Shown: piece by piece, positions 15,938-25,546 of the stretch | How positions within the stretch are numbered: position 1 is the first letter of the stretch | Layout: each line of letters begins with the position of its first letter | Assembly (NCBI GenBank): GCA_963714425.1 | Contig: CAVQOI010000004.1 | Span: 434,001 to 498,000, forward strand | Reading direction: 5' to 3' | Length of the DNA: 64,000 nucleotides | Origin: DATCYX01 sp963714425 | GTDB lineage: Bacteria > Chloroflexota > Anaerolineae > Anaerolineales > UBA4823 | Translations under genes and position numbers: made by a program | The notes under the pieces: model-generated | Told to the model about the DNA's origin: nothing | What the model saw: the letters and a program-made list of their open reading frames with translations, nothing else | The model's database searches: none

Positions 15938-18379
15938 ATGGTGATGGAGTCGGCGCTCAAATCCGGAGATGATGCACCCGACCTTCCCCTTAGCCCACAG
16001 AAAATCTTAGAGGATTACCGCCTGGCATGGCGCAGCCGGCATGCCAGCCTGATCGGGCGGCGGGAAGTGATGGGCGGCAAAGCCAAATTTGGCATCTTTG
16101 GTGATGGCAAGGAAGTGGTCCAAATCGCCATGGCAAAGGTATTCCGCAAAGGGGATTGGCGAGCCGGTTATTACCGCGACCAAACCTTCATGCTTGCCAT
16201 CGGTGAGCACAGTCTCAAAGAATTGTTCGCCCAGCTCTATGCCCACACCGACCTAGAAGCCGACCCGGCGACCGCTGGTCGAGCCATGAATGCCCACTTT
16301 GCCACCCGCAACCTGAACCCCGACGGCACCTGGAAAAACCTGTCCCAAATAAACAATTCTTCGGCAGACGTCTCACCCACTGCAGCGCAGATGCCCAGGC
16401 TGGTGGGATTGGCCTACGCTTCAAAATTGTATCGTGAGCTGCCTGAGCTGATGGGTCTCAGCCAGTTCTCCAAGGAGGGGAACGAGATCGCCTTCGGCAC
16501 AATTGGCAACGCTTCCTGCGCCGAGGGACCCTTCTGGGAGGCGCTGAATGCCATCGGCGTATTGGGCGCACCTGCCCTGATCACCATCTACGATGATGGC
16601 TATGGCATCTCCGTGCCCAACGAGCAGCAACTGGTGAAGACCAACATTTCTGAGCTGCTTGCTGGTTTTCAGCGCGATCCCGGGCGGTGCTGGGGGTATG
16701 ACAACTGCGGTTACAACATCTACGTCGTGCCAGGATGGGATTACCCGCGCCTGATCAAGACTTTTCACCAGGCTGCGGAGAGCGTGCGCGAGGAGCACGC
16801 TCCAGCCCTCGTCCACGTCAACGAGCTGACCCAACCTCAAGGACATTCGACTTCGGGAAGCCAGGAGCGCTATAAGTCCGACGAACGCCTGGAGTGGGAG
16901 AGCCAGTTCGACGCGCTGCAGAAGTTCCGCCAGTGGATCCTCGAGCGCGAGCTTGCTAGTAATGACGAGCTGGATGAGATCGAAAAAGACGCCCGCCGCT
17001 ATGCTGAAGAGCAGCGCAAGCTGGCCTGGGAAGCCTACCACGCACCTATCCAGAAAGAGAAAGCTAAGGTGGGAGGAGCTCTCAAGAAGCTGGCTGCCAG
17101 CTCTGCACACGGGCAGGCGCTACAACCATTGCGAGAAAGGCTTGAAAGATTGGCAACGCCATACCGGCGAGACCTGATGGCTGCAGCACAGGAGGCATTG
17201 CTAATCACCCGAGATGAAACGCTGCCCGCTCGCCAGGAGCTGATCGAGTACCGTAAAGCGCAAGATGCTCACAGCGAGGAGCGCTTCGCTTCTCACCTCT
17301 ACAGCCAATCTGTGGAATCGCCGCTGCGGGTGGCTGAGGTCAAACCGGTCTATGCCACCGACGCTCCACAAATCTATGGCTTTGAGGTGCTCAATGCGTG
17401 CTTCGATGCGGCACTGCATAGGGACCCGCGAGTGATCGCCTTCGGCGAGGACGTCGGGCGGTTGGGGGATGTCAATCAGGGCATGCGCGGTTTGCAAGAG
17501 AAATACGGCTACTTCCGTGTGACTGATACCGGTATCCGCGAGGCAACCATCGTTGGCCAGGCGATAGGCATGGCGATGCGCGGGCTGCGTCCCATCGCTG
17601 AAGTGCAATACCTGGATTACGTGCTATACGCCTTGCAAATCCTGTCTGACGACCTGGCGACATTGCACTGGCGCACAAAGGGCGGGCAGAAGGCGCCTGT
17701 GATCGTGCGCACGCGCGGCCATCGTCTGGAGGGTATCTGGCATTCGGGTTCACCCATGGCGGGAATCATACACCTGGTGCGCGGCATGCATGTGCTGGTG
17801 CCCAGAGATATGACCCGCGCTGCTGGCTTTTATAATACCCTCTTGCAATCGGACGACCCGGCAATCGTGGTGGAGGTGCTCAACGGCTACCGCATTCGCG
17901 AGCCGCTGCCGGAGAACATTGGCGAGCTCAGAGTACCTCTTGGCATGCCAGAAGTGCTGCGTCCAGGCACGGATATCAGCGTGGTCACCTATGGAGCGTG
18001 CTGCCGGTTGGCTCTGGAGGCAGCCGAGAAGCTCAGCCAGGTTGGCATCCAAGCTGAAGTGATCGACGTGCAAACTCTGCTCCCATTCAACTCGCAGGCG
18101 CGCATCCTCGAATCGCTCAAGAAGACCAGCCGCATCCTGTTCCTGGACGAGGATGTGCCTGGCGGCACCAGCGCCTATATGCTGCAAGAGGTGATCGAGA
18201 AACAAGGCGGGTACTTCTGGCTGGATTCGCCGCCGCGCACCCTGTCTGGCAAATCCCACCGCCCAGCCTATGGCTCCGACGGGGATTACTGGTCAAAACC
18301 TAACGCTGAGACAATCTTCGAGGCGGTGTACGCGATGATGCACGAAGTGGATCCACAAACCTATCCGGTATTTTGGTAA
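15938..18379 (+). CDS. 2-oxoacid dehydrogenase E1, fused alpha and beta subunits
   Basis: An 813-residue thiamine-diphosphate enzyme that decarboxylates a 2-oxoacid and passes the acyl group to E2. The alpha part (residues ~20-390) holds the cofactor-binding block IGNASCAEGPFWEALN to YDDGYGISVP. The beta part (~470-813) begins at VIAFGEDVGRLGDVNQGM and contains FRVTDTGIREATIVG and HSGSPMAG. Both are normally separate genes in BCKDH and many PDH systems; the fused form is known in Bacteroidota and Chloroflexota. The substrate could be pyruvate or a branched-chain 2-oxoacid. E2 and E3 follow on the same strand. Confidence 0.92.
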   Translation: MVMESALKSGDDAPDLPLSPQKILEDYRLAWRSRHASLIGRREVMGGKAKFGIFGDGKEVVQIAMAKVFRKGDWRAGYYRDQTFMLAIGEHSLKELFAQLYAHTDLEADPATAGRAMNAHFATRNLNPDGTWKNLSQINNSSADVSPTAAQMPRLVGLAYASKLYRELPELMGLSQFSKEGNEIAFGTIGNASCAEGPFWEALNAIGVLGAPALITIYDDGYGISVPNEQQLVKTNISELLAGFQRDPGRCWGYDNCGYNIYVVPGWDYPRLIKTFHQAAESVREEHAPALVHVNELTQPQGHSTSGSQERYKSDERLEWESQFDALQKFRQWILERELASNDELDEIEKDARRYAEEQRKLAWEAYHAPIQKEKAKVGGALKKLAASSAHGQALQPLRERLERLATPYRRDLMAAAQEALLITRDETLPARQELIEYRKAQDAHSEERFASHLYSQSVESPLRVAEVKPVYATDAPQIYGFEVLNACFDAALHRDPRVIAFGEDVGRLGDVNQGMRGLQEKYGYFRVTDTGIREATIVGQAIGMAMRGLRPIAEVQYLDYVLYALQILSDDLATLHWRTKGGQKAPVIVRTRGHRLEGIWHSGSPMAGIIHLVRGMHVLVPRDMTRAAGFYNTLLQSDDPAIVVEVLNGYRIREPLPENIGELRVPLGMPEVLRPGTDISVVTYGACCRLALEAAEKLSQVGIQAEVIDVQTLLPFNSQARILESLKKTSRILFLDEDVPGGTSAYMLQEVIEKQGGYFWLDSPPRTLSGKSHRPAYGSDGDYWSKPNAETIFEAVYAMMHEVDPQTYPVFW

Positions 18380-18393
18380 GGACCAACGGTGAT

Positions 18394-18428
18394 AGTGAAT
18401 AGTGAATAGTGTGCAGTGAATAATGAAT
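18394..18428. repeat. Heptameric repeat, left arm before the S23 gene
   Basis: Five consecutive units (AGTGAAT, AGTGAAT, AGTGTGC, AGTGAAT, AATGAAT) lie between the E1 stop and the S23 gene. The last unit overlaps the most upstream ATG of that gene. Confidence 0.8.
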
Positions 18429-18812
18429 AGCATGAAGAATATGTCGACTGTCGAAATTAGAGATTATCGCGATCTATTAATTTGGCAGAAGGGCATTGCT
18501 ATCGTAAAAGAAGTATATCTTTTAACACAGCGATTTCCGCAAGCTGAAATATATGGTTTATCCAACCAGCTTCGGCGCGCAGCAGTATCTATCCCATCCA
18601 ATATCGCTGAAGGTCAATCCCGGCAGCATACAGCAGAGTTTCGCCAATTCCTACATTTAGCGCTTGGATCTCTTGCCGAGCTTGACACCCAATTTATTAT
18701 CGCTCATGAGTTGTCCTATATCTCTCAAGAAAATCTCACGAACGTTGGAAGCCAAATAATCGAACTTAGAAAAATGATTTATTCCCTTATAAAGAAATTG
18801 CCACAGAAATGA
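18423..18812 (+). CDS. Four-helix-bundle protein (S23 / rRNA intervening-sequence protein family)
   Basis: A protein of 129 residues (123 if it starts at the third Met, 18441). It belongs to the family first seen in 23S rRNA intervening sequences and related to the Avd accessory protein of diversity-generating retroelements. The core is RDYRDLLIWQKG, LSNQLRRAAVSIPSNIAEGQSR, FLHLALGSLAELDTQF. It is AT-richer than its neighbours, splits the E1 and E2 genes and is enclosed by inverted heptamer repeats. Function in stand-alone form is unknown. It looks like an insertion into an existing operon. Confidence 0.88.
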   Translation: MNSMKNMSTVEIRDYRDLLIWQKGIAIVKEVYLLTQRFPQAEIYGLSNQLRRAAVSIPSNIAEGQSRQHTAEFRQFLHLALGSLAELDTQFIIAHELSYISQENLTNVGSQIIELRKMIYSLIKKLPQK

Positions 18813-18845
18813 CGATAATTCACCGTTCGAGTATTGCTAGCCACT

Positions 18846-18862
18846 ATTCACTGTTCACTATC
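18846..18862. repeat. Heptameric repeat, right arm after the S23 gene
   Basis: ATTCACT and GTTCACT (18846-18859), preceded by a partial CCACT unit, are the reverse complement of the AGTGAAT units on the left side of the S23 gene. The two arms lie about 0.45 kb apart. Confidence 0.75.
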
Positions 18863-18882
18863 AACTTCTTACGGGAGGAATG

Positions 18883-20118
18883 ATGGCAGTCGAAGTTATC
18901 ATGCCCCAGCTTGGCGAATCAGTCCTGGAAGGCACGATCACCAAGTGGCTCAAAGCCAAAGGTGAGCAGATTGACGAATACGAGCCGTTGTTGGAAGTGA
19001 ACACCGATAAGGTGGATACAGAAATCCCCAGCCCCGCCTCCGGGGTGGTCCTGGATATCCTGGTGGCTGAAGGCACAACCGTGCAGGCTGGCAGCCTGCT
19101 GGCCTGGATCGGTGAGGCGGGTGAAAAGGCTCCCGATGGGAATCGTCCTCCGACACGGGAAAAAGCACCGGTCGAAAAGAGCATTGCTCAGAAGTCATCT
19201 TCCCGCGACCTGGGATTCATCTCCCCGGTGGTGGCGCGCATCGCCGCTGAGCACAAGCTCGACCTGAGTCAGGTGCAAGGGAGCGGACAAGGGGGGCGCA
19301 TCACCAAGAAAGATGTGCTGGCTTACATTGATAGATCGCAGGATACCGAGCAAAAGGAAGGTCTAGGCCCCAGCAAGGTGGCTGCTCCCAAATCGACGCG
19401 CACGTCTACGCCACCCGCAGCTACCAGCCAGACACCTATCCCGGGTGGCACCCTACCCATGACCCAGGTGCGCCGACTGATCGCCGATCACATGGTGACA
19501 AGCAAGCGCACTTCGCCACACGTCACCACCCTCATGGAAGCCGATATGAGCCGGGTTGCTGCCCACCGCGAAGCAAATAAAGCCACCTTTACGCAGGATG
19601 GCGCCAATCTGACCTACACCACATATTTCGTCGCCGCCTCGGTAGCAGCACTCAAGGCGTACCCCATCGTCAACAGTTCCTGGAGCGATGAAGGCATCCG
19701 CCTGCACCGCGAGATCAACATCGGCATGGCGACCTCCCTCGGCGAGGAAGGCTTGATTGTGCCTGTGATTAAGAGCGCCGACGGGCTCTCCTTGTTGGGG
19801 TTGGCACGGGCGGTCAACGACCTCTCAGCGCGTGCTCGCGCAAAAAAGCTCCAGCCTGAGGAGGTGCGAGGCGGCACCTTCACCATAACCAACCATGGCA
19901 CCAGCGGCTCGCTTCTAGCGACGCCCATCATCAACCAACCCCAGTGTGCCATCCTGGGAGTGGGCGCCATCCAAAAACGCGTCGTTGTCATCAACGATGC
20001 GATTGCCATCCGCCCGATGGTCTATCTCACCCTCACCTTCGACCACCGCATCCTGGATGGCGCCATCGCAGATTATTTCCTGGGCAAGATCGTTGAAACT
20101 CTGCAGGGGTGGGGATAG
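18883..20118 (+). CDS. Dihydrolipoamide acyltransferase, E2 of the 2-oxoacid dehydrogenase complex
   Basis: A 411-residue E2 core protein. The lipoyl domain (1-~75) has the lipoylated Lys in NTDKVDTE. A flexible linker leads to the peripheral-subunit-binding domain (~112-150, ISPVVARIAAEHKLDLSQV to GRITKKDVLAYI). The catalytic domain (~190-411) ends in the acyltransferase motif FDHRILDG. A GGGAGGA site precedes two tandem ATGs (18880 and 18883); I favour the second from spacing. It would take the acyl group from the upstream fused E1 and give it to CoA. Confidence 0.94.
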   Translation: MAVEVIMPQLGESVLEGTITKWLKAKGEQIDEYEPLLEVNTDKVDTEIPSPASGVVLDILVAEGTTVQAGSLLAWIGEAGEKAPDGNRPPTREKAPVEKSIAQKSSSRDLGFISPVVARIAAEHKLDLSQVQGSGQGGRITKKDVLAYIDRSQDTEQKEGLGPSKVAAPKSTRTSTPPAATSQTPIPGGTLPMTQVRRLIADHMVTSKRTSPHVTTLMEADMSRVAAHREANKATFTQDGANLTYTTYFVAASVAALKAYPIVNSSWSDEGIRLHREINIGMATSLGEEGLIVPVIKSADGLSLLGLARAVNDLSARARAKKLQPEEVRGGTFTITNHGTSGSLLATPIINQPQCAILGVGAIQKRVVVINDAIAIRPMVYLTLTFDHRILDGAIADYFLGKIVETLQGWG

Positions 20119-20135
20119 GATTGAGAATATAAATT

Positions 20136-20219
20136 GGAGAGTGGAGAGTAGTAAAATAGATCCGGTTCATTGAATATGAATAGTCCCAAACTATTCTCTT
20201 TTTTCTACTCTCTAATCTC
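20136..20219. repeat. Heptameric repeat, inverted pair in the E2-E3 gap
   Basis: Two GGAGAGT units (20136-20149) on the left face CTACTCTCT and AATCTC (about 20205-20219) on the right. The enclosed ~55 bases hold no gene; a further CTATTCTC lies just inside the right arm. Confidence 0.65.
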
Positions 20220-20237
20220 GTTATTGAAGGAGCCATC

Positions 20238-21635
20238 ATGAGTGATTACGACGTCATCGTCATCGGCGCAGGTCCCGGGGGCTATGTGTGCGCCATCCGT
20301 GCAGCCCAGCTGGGTCTGAAAACTGCTATTGTCGATAAACAGTGGTTGGGGGGGGTGTGCCTGAATGTAGGCTGCATCCCATCCAAAGCATTACTAAAGA
20401 ACGCAGAGGTCGCGCACACTTTGCGAGAGCGCGGCAAAGAGCTGGGCTTCAGCTTTGAAAACCTTAACCTGGATTACAGTGTGGCCGTGAAGCGCAGCCG
20501 GCAGGTCTCCGAGCGCCTCGTAAAAGGGGTGGGCTTCTTAATGAAGAAGAATAAAATCGATGTCCACATGGGCGCCGCAAAGGTAACCGCCCGTGACTCG
20601 GTAACCGTGACAGACAATGAGGGCAAGTCCACCAAATTGAAAGCCGCCAACATCGTTGTTGCCACCGGCGCCAGTGTGGCTGTGCCGCGCGGCTGGAAGA
20701 TCGACGGAGAGAAAGTCGTCACCTATCTCGAGGCCATCCTGCAGGAAAAGCTGCCAAAATCCGTGATCGTCATCGGCGCTGGGGCGATCGGTGTCGAGTT
20801 CGCCACTGTGTGGAATTCTTACGGTGTTGAAGTGACCGTTGTCGAGATGCTGCCGCGCCTCGTGCCTCTGGAAGATGAAGAGGTCAGCACGGAGCTCGGG
20901 CGCGCCTTCAGCAAGCGCAAGATCACCTCCCTGGTAGGGCACCGCGTGGAATCGCTCACCGCCACCAAGAGTGGTGTTCAGGTCAAGGTATCCAGCGAGA
21001 ACGGTGAGAAAACCCTGGAGGCCGAGCAGGCGCTGGTAGCCATCGGCTTCACCCCTAACGGGCGTGGCTTGGGGCTGGAAGAGGTGGGCGTGAAGCTCAG
21101 CGATCGCGGCGCGGTTGAAATTGACGAGCGTATGGCGACCAATGTGCCAGGCATCTGGGCGATCGGTGACGTGACCGCCAAGCTCATGTTGGCGCATGTC
21201 GGCTCAGCGCAAGGTATCGTGTGCGCTGAGAACATCGCCGGGGTGGAGACCCATACCCTGGACTATGAAATGATGCCGCGCGCCACCTATTGCCAGCCGC
21301 AGGTGGCCTCCTTCGGGATCACCGAAGTGCAGGCCAAAGAGCGCGGCTTTGAAGTCAAAGTGGGGCGCTTCCCCTTCCAGGCCAGTGGCAAGGCGCTGGG
21401 CATGGGAGAATCCGCTGGCTGGGTCAAGCTGATCACCGACGCTAAATACGGTGAGATCCTGGGCGCTCACATGGTTGGACCAGAGGTGACCGAGCTGCTG
21501 CCTGAGCTGACCATCGCCCAGATGATGGAGCTGACCGCGGCCGAGATCGCCCGCAACGTTCATGCTCATCCCACCCTCAGCGAGGTGCTCATGGAAGCCG
21601 CGCACGCCGCCGAAGGGCGCGCCATCAATATCTAG
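20238..21635 (+). CDS. lpdA: Dihydrolipoamide dehydrogenase (E3)
   Basis: A 465-residue flavoprotein that reoxidises the lipoyl group of E2 with NAD+. The FAD motif is GAGPGGYVCAIRAAQLG, the redox disulfide is CLNVGC (residues ~42-47) in GGVCLNVGCIPSKALL, the NAD motif is IGAGAIGVEFA, and the C-terminal base lies in NVHAHPTLSE. Length is standard. It closes the E1-E2-E3 operon and is followed by a strong hairpin terminator. Confidence 0.95.
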   Translation: MSDYDVIVIGAGPGGYVCAIRAAQLGLKTAIVDKQWLGGVCLNVGCIPSKALLKNAEVAHTLRERGKELGFSFENLNLDYSVAVKRSRQVSERLVKGVGFLMKKNKIDVHMGAAKVTARDSVTVTDNEGKSTKLKAANIVVATGASVAVPRGWKIDGEKVVTYLEAILQEKLPKSVIVIGAGAIGVEFATVWNSYGVEVTVVEMLPRLVPLEDEEVSTELGRAFSKRKITSLVGHRVESLTATKSGVQVKVSSENGEKTLEAEQALVAIGFTPNGRGLGLEEVGVKLSDRGAVEIDERMATNVPGIWAIGDVTAKLMLAHVGSAQGIVCAENIAGVETHTLDYEMMPRATYCQPQVASFGITEVQAKERGFEVKVGRFPFQASGKALGMGESAGWVKLITDAKYGEILGAHMVGPEVTELLPELTIAQMMELTAAEIARNVHAHPTLSEVLMEAAHAAEGRAINI

Positions 21636-21642
21636 TGTATGA

Positions 21643-21674
21643 GACCCTTAGGGTTTCTAAAACCCTAAGGGTCT
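21643..21674. terminator. Bidirectional terminator after lpdA
   Basis: GACCCTTAGGGTTT pairs with AAACCCTAAGGGTC across a short loop. The TAG stop of the convergent glycosyltransferase gene (21665-21667) lies inside the right arm. Confidence 0.75.
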
Positions 21675-22897
21675 GATTTAACCTCAAGCATCTTTCGATA
21701 AAATTTTTCCGCATCCGCCATCACCCGCCAGTAATCGGCGCGCTCCGCCACCAGGCGGGTGTTGATTTCTGTCGCGCTCCGTCGTAGCTGCGGGTCGCGC
21801 AGGGCGTGCAAGATGGCATCCGCCAGGGCATCCGGGCTGCGCGGGTCGACCAGCAGGCCATTGATCCCGGTTTTCACCCACTCCTGCAGAGACTCAATAT
21901 CCCCCGCCACGGGGAAACAACCGCAAGCCATACCTTCCAACAAGGTGTTAGGCGTGCCATCATGCGTGGTGGGAGAGACCGCCACCTGGCAGCTGCGAAA
22001 CAATTCCGCCATCTTCGGGCGCGGCTGTTGTGGTAGCAGTTCGACTGCATGTTGGATGCCCAAGGTTTTGACCCATCGCTCTGCTTTGGCTTCGCCCGCC
22101 ATCGCAGGGCAGACGAATCGCACATCGGGCATCTCCTTCAACACCCGGGGGATGGCGTGGAAAAATGCGTCGTTGCGAACATAAGCCCGGAAGCCCCTCG
22201 GATTGATCACCCTCGGGCTGTCGTGCTGGGACTCTGTAACCTTCTCGTTGGGTTCAGATGGGAAAAAAATATCCAGCTGCACACCCCCACTTCCTGGCAG
22301 CAAGACCCTGGGTTTCTGGGGGTCGAAACCCCATTTCGCTGCCAGGCGCAGGTCGCGCTGGCAATCGGCGTGCAATGCCGTCGCGTGGCGCACAGCCAGC
22401 CTGGTAAGCGCCGCCATCTGCGGGGTCGCGCGGGCGTGCAAGGTGAAATCATTCCCCCAGACGGATAGCACCAAGGGTGGAATTCGTTCGCCCTTTTTAT
22501 TTGAAGATCGCATCTTCTCCATCACTAATCCTGCCAGCATACCCTCATACGGGATGCGCATGGCATGCACCAGGTCTGGTTGGATTTGGCGGATCAGGTC
22601 CTGCAGGCTGCGCCTCGCTCCTGGGAGTGTCATCGGAGCCAGCCACTGGCGCAGGCCTGTTCGAAAACCCACCGGCAGCACGCGCCTCGCCAAAGCGGAC
22701 GCACCAGTACCGGTCTCTCCAGTACCCGCGGCTGTCGCAAAAGCTGTCGGGATGACATGCGCAGATGTAAGGCGCAATTGTGGCGTGCAAGGATAAGTCG
22801 AGACGAGGTGAACTTCGTGCGTCTCATCCTGGCAAAAATATTGGATCCAGTTCAGGGCAATCGGCGAACGACCGTCCACAACAAATAGAAGGCGCAT
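21665..22897 (-). CDS. Glycosyltransferase, GT4 type
   Basis: A 410-residue GT-B fold glycosyltransferase. The N-terminal domain begins RLLFVVDGRSPIALNWIQYF and the donor-binding domain holds the GT4 block VAVSPTTHDGTPNTLLEGMACGCFPVAGD, with the EX7E-type glutamates. The ATG at 22897 gives a normal family start; a TTG at 22906 is possible. The acceptor is unknown. It is a single gene between lpdA and a repeat-filled gap, so it could glycosylate a lipid or surface polymer. Confidence 0.85.
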   Translation of the reverse strand: MRLLFVVDGRSPIALNWIQYFCQDETHEVHLVSTYPCTPQLRLTSAHVIPTAFATAAGTGETGTGASALARRVLPVGFRTGLRQWLAPMTLPGARRSLQDLIRQIQPDLVHAMRIPYEGMLAGLVMEKMRSSNKKGERIPPLVLSVWGNDFTLHARATPQMAALTRLAVRHATALHADCQRDLRLAAKWGFDPQKPRVLLPGSGGVQLDIFFPSEPNEKVTESQHDSPRVINPRGFRAYVRNDAFFHAIPRVLKEMPDVRFVCPAMAGEAKAERWVKTLGIQHAVELLPQQPRPKMAELFRSCQVAVSPTTHDGTPNTLLEGMACGCFPVAGDIESLQEWVKTGINGLLVDPRSPDALADAILHALRDPQLRRSATEINTRLVAERADYWRVMADAEKFYRKMLEVKSDP

Positions 22898-22974
22898 GGC
22901 AAACAAGAGGGTACAACATCTTGGCTAAAATTGCAATGCAGAGATCGGATTTTAGGACAATTTCCAAGTTAGAG

Positions 22975-23228
22975 GTCATTGCGAACCCGGCGTACTTTGC
23001 CGGGTGAAGCAATCTCAAAGATAGTCCTGGAGACTGCTTCGCCTGCCTGGCGGCAGACAGGTCGCAGCGAAAGCTCCTCCCAGGTACCTGCCTACCTGCC
23101 TTCGCTACCTGCTTCACTTCGTTTGCAAGTGCTGCGCGATGCTCGGCAGGCGAAGGTGGCAGGTGACGATTACGAGGAGCTTCTTTCATAAAGAACAACG
23201 CTAGCGATGTGGCGTTACTCGCGATGAC
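22975..23228. repeat. GTCATTGCGA-type intergenic repeat element
   Basis: The gap begins GTCATTGCGA (22975-22984) and ends with the near-complement TCGCGATGAC (23219-23228). Inside are nested inverted repeats: CCCGGCGTACTTTGCCGGG, and GCCTGCC..GGCAGAC. Similar short non-coding elements opening with GTCATTGCGA are known from many bacterial intergenic regions. The 344-base gap 22898-23241 holds nothing else. Confidence 0.65.
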
Positions 23229-23241
23229 AATCGTGCAAAAA

Positions 23242-24670
23242 CTAACCGAACGTTCGTTTGAATGGAAGAGCAACATCTTCTTCGTTATCGACCTGAGATT
23301 CAAAACCCTCCAGGATCGCTTCCAGGAAAGGCAAGAAGTTGCCTACCCTCCCGAGGCGTATCACCCAATCCCACACGGGCTCGAATTTTTTCCACCCGCC
23401 GGAATACGCCAGGTGCCGCAGCCTGCCCGGCAAATCGGGCTTAGTCCTTGCGCCGCGCAAGATCGACCCCCACCGATAAAAATCCTTATAGGCGCGCCAG
23501 TAACCGGCTTCGAGCGCCTGCGCGCTCATCCCCCTGGGCTGAAAGACAGCGTGCCGGGTGTCGTATAGATCCCAATCCCGTGAAGTGATGCGCCCTTGAG
23601 AGTTGAGCCGCGCATGCAGCGCCGTCCCAGGATAAGGAGTCAGGATGTGGAAAGTCGCCGTCTCCACACCCTGCTGGATAGCCCACTCTACCGTGCGCTC
23701 GAACACTCCCTCATCGTCTTCATCCATACCAAAGACGAAACTGGCATTCACCATCACCCCTAGCTCGTGCAACCGGTAGATGGCAGCTGCATGTGCTGTG
23801 GATTGGTACAGGCGGTCCAGGTTCTGGTACTTGCGCTGAGCGCGCAGGTTGCCAGGACTCAGCGTTTCAAAACCGACGAATAAGCTGCGCAACCCGCAGG
23901 CAACGGCTTTCTCCAGCAGACCCGGTCGCAGGATCGCCTGAACGGTACCAGCTGCCTGCCACAGGCGGTTCATGCCGCGCATGCCGTCGAACAGGGCGGA
24001 CGCAAATCGGGGGTCGCCAAACAGATGGTCGTCAAGGAAATACAGGTGGCGCCCTGGCAGTCGCTCGATCTCGGCGAGCGCCTCATCCACGCGCTGAGTG
24101 TAGAAGGATTTGCCACCCTGATAGAACGCATCTTTATAGCAGAAGTCACAGTGGTGCGGGCAGCCACGCGAGACAACGATCGAGTTTGGCACCAGATAGA
24201 GATGGCGCTTGATCAGGTCGCGCCGCGGGAGTGGTATCCCCTGCAAATTGCGCGTGTGCGAGCGATAGACCTTGCGCGGAAACCAGGCATGCCAGTCTTC
24301 GAGAAACGTCTGGCCAGGTATCCTCGCCTGGACCAATAAAGATGCTGTCAGCATGCTGGGCTGCCTCTTCGGGCAAGGAAGTGGGATGCAGCCCTCCCAT
24401 ACACACATAAGTACCCTGGCTGCGGTAGTGGTCGGCAATTGCGTAGGCGCGTTTTGCCGAGGTGATATAGGCCTGGATCACCACCAGGTCAGGTTGGTCG
24501 TCCAGCTGGAGCGTCTCCACGTGCTCATCCACCATGGTGATCTCGTCCTCAGGATCGAAATACCCTGCCAGGGTTGCCAAGCCTAGGGGTGGGAATAAGG
24601 AATACTTGATGGGTCTCCAGAACGGGCTTTTCGCTTCGGTGAGTGCGGGCAGGATCATCTTGACTTTCAT
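23242..24670 (-). pseudogene. B12-binding radical SAM protein, interrupted by a frameshift
   Basis: Two overlapping frames together make one ~475-residue protein. The first (24670 down to ~24315) is a B12-binding domain with LGLATLAGYF, the DEHVE segment and the IFIGPGEDTW end. The second (to 23242) starts with FLEDWHAWFP and holds the radical SAM CxxxCxxC in SRGCPHHCDFC, then the barrel and a C-terminal domain. Removing one C near 24312-24316 would join them (GEDTW then QTFLEDW). Members perform methylations or ring changes on hopanoids, lipids or natural products. It starts 10 bases after the membrane-protein gene. The frameshift may be real or an assembly error. Confidence 0.82.
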
Positions 24671-24680
24671 CTTATTGCTT

Positions 24681-25403
24681 TCAGCCAGGTCCCTGCAATG
24701 AAATGGCCCCCCGCTTATGGGATGGGAAGCGCCATCTCTGGGAATAGAACTGCCAGAGCATCTCCACCAGAGGGATGGCCATCAGAGCAAGGGCTAGTGC
24801 GAAAACCGGCCAGTTGAACCATGCAGGCAACACATTTCGTACAGCCTGCGCGCCTTCAGGGAGAACACGCAGTGCATCCGCCATGAAGGTGTACAGCGCA
24901 AGGAGTGCCCCACAGGCGCTCGCCAACCATGCACTCAGACGAGGCCAAAGCTTGAGACCAACGATTACCGACCCGGTCACCAGCATCAACACAGCGATGC
25001 TCGCCGGCGCCAGCACCGGTCCCCACCAGGGCAGAGGGATCAAAAAGAGGATGTCCCAATCCAGGAGCGATTCCGGCCAGCCGCTCAAAGGCACCAGGAA
25101 GATATAGTACAGTAGATCCCAGGCACCGAACGCCAGCATGCAATAACCCAGGCGTTCCCGCCCGCGCGATCCTGCCAGCCAGCCAACACACAAGAGCATG
25201 ACCAGAGTGGCAACTTCGCGCACCAGCTCAGCTTGACCCAGGCCAGCGCTAACAGGAAGCGGGTCGATCTGGTGCGGCTGCAGGCGGTCGATCATCACAC
25301 GCAGGTAAAATACCACAGCCAACTCCACCCATGCCATCGCAGCTACGAACAGCATCACGACGGGAAAGCGGGTAAGTTTCCACATAGCCACCTCCAAAGC
25401 CAA
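24681..25403 (-). CDS. Multi-pass membrane protein of unknown function
   Basis: A 240-residue protein with about six hydrophobic segments and no catalytic motif I recognise. Aromatic-rich stretches (LLYYIFLVPLSGWPESLLDWDILFLIPLPWWGPVLAP) lie in the middle. The C terminus is basic and probably cytoplasmic. An ATG at 25385 (MWKLTRF) is an alternative start. The stop lies 10 bases before the radical SAM gene, so the two are likely co-transcribed, but this does not reveal its role. Confidence 0.7.
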   Translation of the reverse strand: MALEVAMWKLTRFPVVMLFVAAMAWVELAVVFYLRVMIDRLQPHQIDPLPVSAGLGQAELVREVATLVMLLCVGWLAGSRGRERLGYCMLAFGAWDLLYYIFLVPLSGWPESLLDWDILFLIPLPWWGPVLAPASIAVLMLVTGSVIVGLKLWPRLSAWLASACGALLALYTFMADALRVLPEGAQAVRNVLPAWFNWPVFALALALMAIPLVEMLWQFYSQRWRFPSHKRGAISLQGPG

Positions 25404-25546
25404 GGGATATCTATCCTCATTCTAGCCATCCCTTACCCATCTTGCCACCTCCTGAGGACCGGGCTATACGCACCTGAGTGCTTGACAACACGCCTGCATC
25501 AATGTAAATAGAATTGAAAGGGTTCTGATAGCCTTTTAGAGGCATA

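Noticed and set aside
16421..17110. Antisense open frame of 229 codons within the E1 gene
   Set aside because: The plus strand encodes a complete E1 with catalytic motifs across this stretch; the antisense frame has no start signal or recognisable domain.
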